DNA from: Biscogniauxia marginata
Taxonomy: Eukaryota > Ascomycota > Sordariomycetes > Xylariales > Xylariaceae
DNA length: 64,000 nucleotides
Direction: 5' to 3'
Assembly (NCBI GenBank): GCA_022695795.1
Contig: MU404153.1
Coordinates: 1 to 64,000 of the forward strand
Positions 34,964 through 45,594 of the stretch are shown one piece after another. Within the stretch, counting starts at the first letter, position 1. Every line of letters begins with the position of its first letter. Under the pieces are notes generated by a model. The model had not been told where the DNA came from. It worked only from the letters and a program-made list of their open reading frames with translations, and did not search any database. A program made the translations under genes and the position numbers.

Positions 34964-35956
34964 ATGTCTGCGCTACGAAGCCTACCCGTCTTCGCCATCC
35001 TCGCGAGCTCCGTCCTCTCCGTCTTAGCCAGCCCCGCCGAACAGCGCTCTATATCCAGCTCGAAGCATGATGATGAAGACGACACCCCCTTGCCCGTCGT
35101 CATCTGGCATGGCCTTGGCGACAGCTTCTCGGCTGAGGGTTTGCAGTCCGTCGGGGCGCTAGTCGAGAAGGTCAACCCAGGCACCTTCGTGTACTTCGTA
35201 CGTTTAGATGAGAGCGCGTCTAGCGACCGGACGGCCACGTTCTATGGCAACGTCACCGAGCAGCTCGCCAAGGTGTGCGACGACCTAGCCTCGAATCCCA
35301 TCCTCTCGACCGCCCCCGCCATCGATGCTGTCGGTTTCAGCCAGGGTGGGCAGTTCCTCCGCGGCTACATCGAGCGCTGTAATTTCCCCCCTGTACGCAG
35401 CTTGGTCACTTTTGGCAGCCAGCACAACGGCATCATCGACTACCGCACCTGTTCATCGTCCGACTGGCTGTGCAAGGGCGCCATGGCTCTCCTACACGGC
35501 AACACCTGGAGTTCGTGGGTCCAGAGCCGCCTCGTGCCCGCCCAATACTTCCGCGACCCGGAGGACCTCGACAGTTACCTCGAGTACTCCAACTTCCTTG
35601 CCGATATCAACAACGAGCGCGTGCTCAAGAACAAGACGTACGCCGAGAACCTCGCAAAGCTCGAGAACTTCGCCATGTACGTCTTCGAGGACGACACCAC
35701 CGTCATTCCCAAGGAGACGGGCTGGTTCGAGGACGTCAGCGGCGACGAACGCACGCCCCTACGCTCCCGAAAGCTGTATACCGAGGACTGGATTGGCTTG
35801 AGGGAGCTGGACCGCAAGGGCGCGCTCAAGTTCAAGACGAGCCCTGGCGAGCACATGCAGATTCCCGATGAGGTGTTGACCGAGTCGTTCGGCGAGTTCT
35901 TCGGGCCCTTCAACAAGAAGTTCGTCAGAGACGTGGAGGTGTCTGATGAGTTGTGA
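34964..35956 (+). CDS. ppt1: palmitoyl-protein thioesterase
   Basis: A single exon of 330 aa from ATG 34964; the short upstream extension lacks an ATG. A signal peptide (SLPVFAILASSVLSVLA, 6-22) precedes an alpha/beta-hydrolase fold. VVIWHGLGDS (45-54) is the oxyanion-side strand. Ser126 in GFSQGG is the nucleophile, Asp244 in EDDTTVIP the acid, and His297 in GEHMQIP the base, each in the context seen in animal PPT1. Family conserved blocks VTFGSQHNGI and the ETGWF segment are present. The enzyme removes fatty acyl groups from S-acylated proteins in the lysosome/vacuole. The length is normal and the gene intact. Confidence 0.94.
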   Translation: MSALRSLPVFAILASSVLSVLASPAEQRSISSSKHDDEDDTPLPVVIWHGLGDSFSAEGLQSVGALVEKVNPGTFVYFVRLDESASSDRTATFYGNVTEQLAKVCDDLASNPILSTAPAIDAVGFSQGGQFLRGYIERCNFPPVRSLVTFGSQHNGIIDYRTCSSSDWLCKGAMALLHGNTWSSWVQSRLVPAQYFRDPEDLDSYLEYSNFLADINNERVLKNKTYAENLAKLENFAMYVFEDDTTVIPKETGWFEDVSGDERTPLRSRKLYTEDWIGLRELDRKGALKFKTSPGEHMQIPDEVLTESFGEFFGPFNKKFVRDVEVSDEL

Positions 35957-36736
35957 GATCGGCTAGCCGCTATCGGCTCTTTCACGGTTTCTTTTGATAC
36001 ACTATAGGAGTTCAACGGGGTTTTGGAGCAAGATGAGGACTAGCTCGGTATCGATACCAGACTGTACTTTTGGAGACTGTATACGTAAATATTTTTGGTT
36101 TCTTTCTTTGTTTTTCGTTTAACCGAGGAGGGCGTTTATTCTATTCCCACGATCCATCGCTCTCCCAAGCTTTATACAAGAGACTGGGGATTTGTCTTTC
36201 AACGTGCTGTCTTCATTCACGCTAGGTATTGCTACAATCCAAATTCATTATGCCTCTGGGAACTATCCTTCCACAACCAGTAAACACACAGATATCATAT
36301 TCATTTTCTTCGACCATGATAGAAGTGTTCTAAGGACATAGTCATCGCATAGTAACTATCAAGACGACTAGCCGAATACCTACCTAGTGTTGGGTTGTCC
36401 CTGGCGAAGCCACTACGGAAGCAATCGGCCTATTCCCTTCACACTGCGTTGTAGTAAACGGCTATAAGCTTGCAGTTGTCCATGGTAGATGGTACCCTGA
36501 GGACATGATGTATTATATCTTTAGAGCCCTCCTTGTTTCGTGTCCGACCTCCTTTAGAATATAATATGCTTGCCCGTCATACTGTCTAAGTACTAGTTGT
36601 ATGAGGTATAGGTCCCATAGTAGCGACGAAGGTGACAAGGTCCCTTTTCTTTCCTTTTCTTTTCTTGTTAAAGCTCGAAACTCCGGACTCCTTTATAATT
36701 TTTATGTACAAAGGTACACTAGTCCACTAAGTATCT
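35957..36736. other. convergent intergenic region
   Basis: 3' flanks of ppt1 and the L1-domain gene, with T-rich tracts at about 36090-36120 and 36640-36670. No gene is seen. Confidence 0.5.
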
Positions 36737-38066
36737 TCACACGTCCAGCGCCTTCTTCGCGGCCTTCTTCTGCTTCTTGAGCGTCGCTTTCCGGTCCTCG
36801 ATCTCTTTATTGAGCTTCGAGTCGTCGCTCACGGGCAACTTGGTAGCAGCCTTGGTTTTCTTGGCCTTCTTCGGCTCGGGAGCGTCCTCCTCAATAGGTT
36901 CGCCGAGCGACTTCCGCTTCTTCCCGACGTTCGCTTTTTCGCCATGCAGCAGGGCCTTGGCTTCCTCCGAGCCGTCAGCCACAATATCCTTTCCTTCGAC
37001 CCATAGTTCGTCGGTTTGCCAGATCGGGAGAGCGACGGTTTCGGGACCCTAGGACGCAAAACCCAGGTTAGAGAAATGCTCAGTTGGGAAGGGGAAAGAA
37101 GCATAAATCTTACCTTGACAAATATGCTCTTGACGTTCTTCCACTTTCCAGGAATGTGCTTCTCCACTAACGTCTTAATGAATGTATCCAGGTTCGCAGC
37201 GACTTCTTCGGCAGTCCAGCCAGCATAGGCCACCCGCACCGCGGTATTCGTAGTGGGCGAGAGGTTAACAAGCGCCGCGCCAACTGCTCGCTCGATCTCC
37301 CCCGCGAGCTGGATAGAGGTGCACGAGTTGACCTCATCCGCATCCTTGGCCCGTTTCGCCCTCTTCCCGTCGACGTTGACCTTGCGCGCCTGGATTTCTA
37401 TCGAGATGGGCCGCTTCGCCGTAGTTTTGTAGAAAGTCTTGCCCAGTACCGCCGGTAGACGGCTCACGATCCGGCTGTCAGCGACGAAGGCGTCGTGCGC
37501 AGCGTACAGGGCACGCTAGACGGACGATGTGTCAGTAGCCTCGAGATGCGTATATTGATTCCGTGCTCACCTGTTGCTCGTATGACTTGTGTTTCGCCTT
37601 CAATTTTCCAATGTCTATCACCCTTGAGATCTTCTTGCGCAATTCCTGCGGGAAATCGTCTGCGGCCACGAGGTTCTTGTAGTGTCTTTGGGGCTCGGCG
37701 GTTATCACGCAGATGCTTTCTGCGTCTGCGTTGAGGGAATGAGGAAGGACAATCTTGGACGGCTTTAAGCTATTTCACACGTTTGCGAGTCAGAGATTGA
37801 CCTGAGATGGAAGTACGATCTTCTTCTAACCTTCGCGATTCGGTGATATGTCTCTTGGTAGTTACGGTACACCATATGGGTATCGTCTTGAAGTCTTTGC
37901 CCTCGGGGTCTGCGAGGAGGTCCTTCTTCGTCTCATTGGCGGCTTTCTCCTTGGAAGCCTTTTGCATGTGCGCCAGGAGGGCGCGCGAGGCCTTCAAGGT
38001 CTGGTTTGGGTCTACGAGAGAGACAGCGGTTTCACTCCGTAGAGTGACGGTCTTTGAAGGCGCCAT
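36737..38066 (-). CDS. nucleolar L1-domain ribosome-biogenesis protein (Utp30/Cic1/RSL1D1 type)
   Basis: Four exons: 38066-37831, 37769-37571, 37515-37114 and 37048-36737, with introns of 61, 55 and 65 bp, give 382 aa. The ribosomal L1-like fold runs through IPIWCTVTTKRHITESRSLKPSKIVLPH, then ICVITAEP, RVIDIGKLKAKHKSYEQ, FVADSRIVSRLPAVLGKTFY and the C-terminal strand KNVKSIFVKGPETVALPIW. The tail is Lys-rich (KKRKSL, PKKAKKTKAATK, LKKQKKAAKKALDV), which fits nucleolar targeting. The family comprises pre-ribosome assembly factors. Whether this is the Utp30 or the Cic1 orthologue cannot be decided by eye. Confidence 0.88.
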
Positions 38067-39000
38067 GGTTGGTATTAGATTCTCGGGCTGATAGAGAAGT
38101 ACCTGAGTTGCACTTCACGAAGATGGAAATTAAAAATTTCTGTCCCACGTTATCGATAATGCAGAATTCCAATCTCTGGTCCGAGCGTCGGGTCGTCTTC
38201 ACGGGTGGGCCCACTTGATTATGCAAGGATGTACCTAGATAGGTGCTCCCCATGATCCATCCTAACCAATCACGTTGAGTTGTTTAGCACTAGACTCCCA
38301 TATTTGGAAACGGTTATGCATTTACACTAGTTACCTACATAAGTTAGTACGAGCCTCCAGGAACAAGTACTACAATGCACGATGTCTATATACCTACCTA
38401 CCTCCTAACCTAATACAAGAGAACAAATAACAAATATAATGTTTTCCTTACCGGGTTAGGGTCTTATCTGCCATCCAAAGCCCCAATAATTGAAGCGTGT
38501 ATCAATCAATACGCCACGCCAGACTGCTAACAGGACTATATTCCATTCACTTATATAGGTCCATACCTACCTAGTCTTTACGAGGTTAACAAGGTGATGC
38601 TTACTGCCTATGTAGACCACCACACAATAACATAAGAGCTAAACTTCAACATTAAGAAATCAGAGTTTTATTTCTCGCGAGAGGGCTGCAGGACAGGATA
38701 CGCAAGCATGATTACCTACCTTAGGTATCCCCACATTAGGTATACACGGTTATCTTATAATAGCTCATTCCTACTAGACCCGTGGGCTGGACTCTCTTGA
38801 ACCGCATACACTAAAACAGTTGTGGGTGTTTTGACTTAGTTGATTCTTTAATCATGGTGGCGGCAAATATACTGGCCTTATAAATCTCGTAGCCGCAGTC
38901 ACGCTTTGAGTGGCCAAAATCTTTACGGGCTATATTGGCAGCTCTCCCCCAGGTGAGCCGAGAAGAGAGCGGGAATTACTCACCCGAGACCACGAACACT
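38067..39000. other. intergenic, no gene seen
   Basis: Promoter of the L1-domain gene and flank of the interrupted secreted-protein gene. Only short frames occur. Confidence 0.5.
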
Positions 39001-39528
39001 TCAGCTCCGTCGCCCTCCGGGTTTTAGTCGTATACCGTCTCTGCACGGCGTCATCACCTCAACCCCGGCCAGCTCGTCGACCGAGCACCGGTTACCATGG
39101 TGTGTGCTACCCCAATGGTACATGTAGGCAATAGCATTACCGGCCTTCTCGAGAATAGCTATGTGATGGTCTCTAAATACAGGCTCGCGAGGGGCAGGGT
39201 TGGTGATGCAGTTTTCCTTTAGTTGTTCAAAAGCCCTCAATACATCGGTCTTCGGACCGATGTGATGATTCTTGCACTTCTGAATGTTCTTCCTGCTTTC
39301 CGGGTCTAATAGTTCGTCGTACTCTTCGTCCGTCTCGGCTACCGTCGTGTTAGCTAGCTCAGCCTTCTCGAGGAAGAACTCGACCTGGGTGGGGATGGAC
39401 ATGATGGAATCATTGTCATCGGAATTGGTGACGTAGAATCCATCTTCCATGTTCCCCGGGAGTTCGAGTCATGAAACTGGGTAGGCTGCGAAGGCGGCCA
39501 AGAGGACGGCGAGAAAGTGCTTCATCAT
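39001..39528 (-). pseudogene. secreted protein gene interrupted by UGA after the signal peptide
   Basis: From ATG 39528 the frame reads a good signal peptide (MMKHFLAVLLAAFAAYPVS), then TGA at 39471-39469, then continues in the same frame for 155 codons to 39001. The downstream part has an acidic first half (VAETDEEYDELLDPES) and a Cys-containing second half (LRAFEQLKENC, AGNAIAYMYHWG, NRCSVDELAGV). Its spacing recalls small secreted Cys-containing fungal proteins with an A-x-AY.C...C..DEL pattern. One substitution (CGA to TGA, for example) would explain the break. Alternatively, the UGA followed by CUC could be read through at some level. No other frame damage is seen. Confidence 0.6.
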
Positions 39529-40518
39529 GTTTTTGTTAAGGAGTGACAAGGGTCTGAACAAGTGCGATTAGAATTGATAGATGTGTAATATATGCTCGAG
39601 GCATTTGCTCTTTGCAGACAAGAGTGAGGAAGAATAGATATACCGGACGTGGGACTATATAATATTTATTGACGAATAATATGCCCCAACGATTCCAGCA
39701 GCTGCATGTATCATAACTCTATCAAGAAACTATGGGAGCAGTTCGGGTCAACGCATCACAACACCATATGTAGACCCAACGGTAATATATAAAGTGATCC
39801 AGAGTTGATGAGAACATTTATGGCTAGTCTTCTGCAAACAACATATATTTGTGGTACCTAGATCATGAACGTGAACATTCAACAGTCTCAAAGTTACTCA
39901 ATATGTATGGTCCGGCGTATGCTTCATTTTGGGCTTCTATATTCGTTGTGATCACTATGCTACCAAGATACATAGAACTACCGTAACCTATTTATGCGCG
40001 GAGATAGACCTTTATGGACAAGATTTCGCAGCGAACGTTATGAATGAGTGATACAGTGGCATGCCAACACAGGGAATCGTCCTCAGACTTCCTGAGCCCA
40101 CCAAACTCATCACGTGGGCTCCTGGAGAGAGTAGGTAACCAACTAGATTCAATGGTGTGCGGCAGGCGATGTCAGATCCCTGTGAACCTTGTATCAAAAG
40201 CACACAATAGCGAGCTGAGCGAGTTCAACGGCTTCCTCGTTAATGAATATTGGAAAATAAAAGAAAAGAAAACAGCGTTTGACAAGGCTTCAAACCAGAT
40301 CGGCCAACCTCTACAACACCCCATCCCCCTTCTCCGAACTCAAGACACGAAGCTAGGAGTCTCTCATGCGGGACCTCGATCCCCCGCCCCCTACTCCGCC
40401 CCCACGCCCTCGTCGCCCTCGATGTAATGATAACCGGTTGAGTCCGCAACCCGCAGCCCCATCGTAACAATACATACGATAATGATCAACGGCCCCCAGC
40501 GTGATATAGAAGGGTAGC
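39529..40518. other. intergenic, no gene supported
   Basis: A 127-codon + strand frame (about 40044-40427) is Ser/Pro-rich at its end and has no domain, so it is not called. No RNA gene is recognised. Confidence 0.45.
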
Positions 40519-40850
40519 TCAGTGTAGGTACTGCTCGACGCTAGTAGCTAGGATGACCTGGGCCGCCGCCTTATCACCGACAGCCTTGATAGCCGTGTCG
40601 AGCAGCTCGCCCATCGTCACGTGGGTGATGGGGACGTGATTGCTGGACTTTGTATCGACCACAGCATCGAAAGCAAAGCCATTAACTCTCGCGTAATCAT
40701 CGGGAGCAAGCCGGCCTCCGATGATGGGAACTAAACTGGTACAGGCTTGGTTCCACAGCGGAACATCGTAACTTGATAGCCTTGTGCTAGCGCCTCGATA
40801 ACCGCTGTCTAGCTGACCTAGCCCGTATCACGAAGTATGAGGACCGGCAT
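40519..40850 (-). pseudogene. NAD(P)-binding (epimerase-like SDR) pseudogene
   Basis: From 40850 the first frame reads MPVLILRDTG, a stop, VS, a stop, then TAVIEALAQGYQVTMFRCGTKPVP. This is the Rossmann nucleotide-binding start of an epimerase-type short-chain dehydrogenase (VLILGGTG...EALAQGHEVTVF-RG). A frameshift near 40732 leads into LVPIIGGRLAPDDYARVNGFAFDAVVDTKS, which fits the next part of the family, and the frame ends in LATSVEQYLH. So about 110 codons survive with two in-frame stops and one frameshift. The catalytic and substrate regions are gone. Confidence 0.72.
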
Positions 40851-43800
40851 TTTTGTGTGCCCTTGCTGTCTATCGATTGCCTGGTTTATTCTTTGATTTG
40901 ACGGGGAAGTTTAATTTCGTCCCCCCACTGCAACGGCAGCAAGGTTGTCAGCTTGATAAGTCATCCTTACATCTCGCAATAAGTTAGTCAAGACATCAAT
41001 GAAATACCCAGCCAACGATGAGAGCTCATGAGGGGCATATCCATATAGTGATAGCTGGCATGGCTCCTATAATAGGTAGTATGTTGTGGTGACTACTGAG
41101 TAACCTCAAAGAGACCGCAGGCTTGTGCATTCATTCATATTTTGTGGATTATCTAGACGAGATGAGGCTGCAATGACCATGACCACGGACAAATTACAGA
41201 GATAGGGAGTTAGGCAATGCACATCTCGACCAGACGGGTTGCACATTGCCCGAATCTACAATGAATATTAATGTCTAGCAAGATATGCCGAGGGGGTGGT
41301 GATGTCAGAATGATCATGTGAATGTTTCGGGTCTCCTTGCTCACACATTACATCCGAAGTCCGGGCCACAATTGGCAAACGAGACCCGAGGTCAAGGAAT
41401 ATTACACAATATATCAACGGGTTGATAGGCAAAGTGGTAGGTCTAAGGCCAAGCACTAAGGTGAGACGTATCGCGCATACCAACAAATATATCCGCTTTG
41501 TGATAATACGAGTTGCAATATTGTTATAATGTAGACATAAAATGTGACCCAAGGTCCCTGAAACGTTGGTGTAGAAACTGTACCAAGGATTTCAATGTTC
41601 CCCCGGAAGGTTGGCACAAGTGACTACCAGGCGTTTGTTTATTGAAGCAGCTCGCAAGACATCTTCAGCCTGTGCTTTACCTGCCTTGCCTAGGTATTCA
41701 TACACGCTAGTCACACCGTCCAAATGCTTCTTGGGGCGTGGCACGTTTTCGTTATGTTTCGTTATGACGTTGATGGCGACGATGTACAAGATCGCCTTAA
41801 GACCATAATCTTAAGAATGAGAGACGATAGTTGAATAAACCTGCCATCCTCGGCGCGCAACCCTCCCATGCAAACACACAGTCTATTGCAACCCTAATCC
41901 ATGCTTGCACGGCCCCGCCAAGAAGATCAGGGGTAGAAAACTCCGATCACAGCCATGCTCAGGAACTTTATCCCCGCGCCCGCAGCTCTCTAAGGTAGGT
42001 CATTATAGAGGTCTGAGAGCATCGATATGTAGTGCGCCTATAAGTTCGCACGGGAAATATGCTCTTATCAGCCTATGTACTACAGTAGCGTAGATAGTTG
42101 TCAAACGTGTATGCATACCTGTGAAGTTAGAAGGTATATGGACGTCCGAAATAGCGTAACTAGCTACCCTGAACGGTAGGGGCTATTCGATCATGGGTCA
42201 GGATCCAGGATTATATCCACCCTCAAGACGGCTGAAGATGAATGACAACGATGCAGAGAGAACAGGCGCGCTTCGCATCACAGTCTGGAAGGTAGGTACA
42301 TACGGGTAGACAAACGCTTCTCAGTCTTGTGGTCTTGAAACTAGGTGGCGGCCGCGCCACGAAAAGATTACTGGTGACTTGTGCCGTAGCCTGCCTGGGA
42401 AACTATTGATCTTGCGATTAGTCGTTTATTTATTTATTTAAGTAGTTGGTCACGGAAGCCTCAAGGGAAGGCTCGCGACAGGATCGATCAGTTATGTTCT
42501 ATTCACAGCCGAGCGAATAGCAATAGATGATGAGTAGGTATTGATTGATCGTCGAATCTAGAATTGAAGTTCACCGAGCTGCTGAGGACACCTTAATTCT
42601 TGAGGTAGTATCCGTCCGTAGGTATATGCATTTTTAAGTGCTAACTACCTAGTAGAGATAACACGATCTCTATTCTATTATATTATATTCTAGTGTATAA
42701 TACCTGGGCTGGTAGCTTTTCGACATTTGCTTTCTGGCAACCATGGAAAGCCACAGGGGCACGCTGGTTGATTGACTAGGTACCTAGGCTTACCTATGCT
42801 GTGTATATGTCGTATACCCTAGTCGCCAACGGGTCAGGGATGCGACTTCGAACGCTTTATGCACCCCGTGGGAAGATGCATCTTGGATCCCTCGATCCTT
42901 TTTAGCCGCATCATTTATATAAGTACACATAAGCCGAAGTGAACGGCAATAGCAAATCGCTCATAGGAATTAGTCTGTACAGAACTTACTGGAAAGGATT
43001 ATGGATTTGTATTCTTTTCTGTCCGTCCATCCTGCGAGTCAGCAACGCCAATGCTTAATACCAGGCATTCCTTCGGCTATTCCGAGGCCTTCTTTTCGTA
43101 TTTTATCAAGAATTGACCGTACACCATTCTTTCTACGTCGTCACGCGATCTTTGTTGAGGTTGTACTATGCAATTGCATGGATATACAAGAGATGCTGGA
43201 GGATCCTGAAATATTAACAGCCAACGGGTTTTACTAGTGTAGTTATGCCGAGGAACTCACAAGCAATAACCCCCTGGTCAATGACAAAATGCCAAGTAAT
43301 CTCTACACATCTTCCTTAATAATCGTTTACGTACACATTCTGTAGCGATTCATGAAATTAGGAGCTAAGCACAAAACAGAAGGAGAGTCGAAAGAGCCGC
43401 GAGAAGAAACGAGCAAAGGAAAAGCTCGCTAGCTAGGAACGCAGAAGAGATATTGAAAGCTTCTAGACCATGTTTCTCGAACTTCTTTTTAGACACCCTG
43501 GAGCCCGACATACAATTGTGAACCCTCTCTCAGATTATACGAAGTAAGTGGAATTCAATGAAGAGATGAGCGTTGACAAGGTTTAATAACGGTCACGGTT
43601 TGGTGCAGATTTCGGGACAGCGTAGGAATTGAAACAAAACATTCGATCTCGGCCAGTCTAATCTCCCTGAACCTAGCAACCCGAAAAGGGACATGAAACT
43701 TGATGCATACGTTTATTCGTACTCATTGAGCCCTCGATCTTGTAAGTAGATAAGTGTAGGACTGGTTATACTTTTGAGAAACCTTGTAGCACATCATCAA

Positions 43801-44503
43801 ACCGGTATTATGTAGGAATTAGCTCGGTAGTGGATGTGGGCACAAAGTCGACTTACATACTATTCTCTTATGTGGACCGACATGCCAGTAGAGTCCTTTA
43901 ACTATTTCGGGTTGATCAGCAAACAGATATATAAAATTTTTCTTTTCCCTTTTCCGTTTCGCTCCCGCACTTCCATTTTTCTTTACTCTGTTAATTAATT
44001 TCCACTTGCTCGGAGTGAGAGGGGCCTCATACGATACCTACATCAGTAGCTAGTGGTCTAGTTCTCGGCCGGCCAACTAGTGGAGACAAACCTCTTGCAA
44101 CCACCAAGACGACAAGGCTCTAACTTGAACTGTCCAAGGCCTGTGTAGTGTTACTGTCTTATTACCGGGACATAAGGCCAATGCCGAGGCTCACACCGTC
44201 CTCTTCCCTTGACTGTAGTGTGCATGAATTCTCATATTAAGAAAAATCAGGGCTATATTGTAGGTATGCAAGTAGATAGAGTAGATAGGTGGTAAACACC
44301 TACTGGTACTGGTTGATATAGAGGTAAGCTGGCTCACTAGAGGGCAATCTATGGCCAGGGGTCAGCTGCTGTGTTACACACCTTGTGCGATACACACAGA
44401 CACACTTTCATGACTAGACGTATAAGGTCGAGGCGCGTTATAAAAAATGACTCGGAGGAGGTGAGTATGTCGGGTATGTATATTGACTTCTACTTCGTAG
44501 GCA
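40851..44503. other. 3.6-kb gene-free stretch
   Basis: No frame with a start, domain or plausible intron structure was found on either strand. Two - strand frames (41552-41268 and 41789-41592) lack recognisable features. TACCTA-type motifs are scattered (for example about 42775-42800). Confidence 0.45.
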
Positions 44504-44712
44504 TTAAATATATAAATCTCTTTTTAATTGTTTTATAACTTTAAATAATATTATATAAATCATATAATAAATATCTTATTTTAAGCTTAAATTAAGTTAT
44601 TATTATAAAGTTATTATTAAATATAATTAATTTTTAAAAATTATATTTATTATTATTATATGATTATTTAAATATAAAATTTAAAAATAAGTATATATTT
44701 AATAGGTAATAA
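44504..44712. repeat. small AT-saturated, RIP-like patch
   Basis: About 200 bp of almost pure A/T with CA and TG depletion, flanked abruptly by normal DNA on both sides. It resembles the 2-kb block at the window's left end and is probably a fragment of a mutated repeat. Confidence 0.7.
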
Positions 44713-45594
44713 AAGGTAGTACCTTAGGTTGCACGTATGATTCGTGTGGGTAGCATCTAACAAGGTGGGGGAATCCATCTCGTCGTGCATTTCCCATGCT
44801 AAACTACAAAAGGGAGAGAGATTTTGGGTGGCCCCCTCTTGCCGTCCCAGTTTTTAAGTTGCACTCCTCGTCCCATCCCATGTCGATTTTATCATCGCTT
44901 CCCTCTTTTTTCTTTTAGACCCTTGCTTATAGACCAAGCTACATATATACACCTACATACCTACATACCTAGGTATATATGCCTATCAACACGCCCATAA
45001 CTTTCGAGTTCGATAACTTGAGGCGACGTAAGAAGGAAGAGAGTTAATCTGGTCCGTGTATTCGGTAAATCTATACACCAATGCCAGCGCAGATCTGCGG
45101 CTAACTTTGCTCGCCGTGAGGTACACTACCTGCATACTTACACTACTTACACTACTTACATATTCCGTACACTTAGGTACCTACCTGCTGACTACCTAAT
45201 GTGCCCAGTAGCAGGCACCGGGGTACCGCTGCTAAACAAACCCGTTTCGTATCTCCCGCCCCCGGTTCTATCAACATCATCCCGTCTTAACCCCCCGTTG
45301 TAATAAGATCCATCATTATACATGGTCTCTTTTTTTCACCGTATGTATCGTGTCTTCACACCTACAAACCAATGTCGTGGGAAATGTAAGCTACTTTTCT
45401 ACCGTATTATACCCCCCTCTACCTCCCACCCCTACCTCCACCCGCCGTTACGGCTTTTCGTTTTAAATGAGCTTAAGTGGCCGCCCTATATACACACGCC
45501 GTCTCTCCTCGGCATAGGAGAGAGAGAATAAGAAGAAACGGGGAAGTGCCTTGGTTTCTTGTGGGTGACGCCAGCACCTAACAACAACTATACC
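44713..45594. other. upstream region of the RhoGAP-like gene
   Basis: Contains ACCTAC-type short repeats (44940-45000 and 45120-45190), CT-rich tracts and the presumed promoter and leader of the downstream gene. No ORF is called. Confidence 0.5.

Noticed and set aside
35325..35871. Alternative frames inside ppt1
   Set aside because: Low-complexity shadows of the thioesterase reading frame.
40511..40530. tRNA-like A-box word (TAGCTCAG)
   Set aside because: No matching B box or cloverleaf; it lies in the end of an SDR pseudogene. A second such word near 63379 lies inside a coding frame.
41592..41789. - strand frame ending LVVTCANLPGEH
   Set aside because: Somewhat protein-like, but too short, without a start of its own and without a recognisable family.
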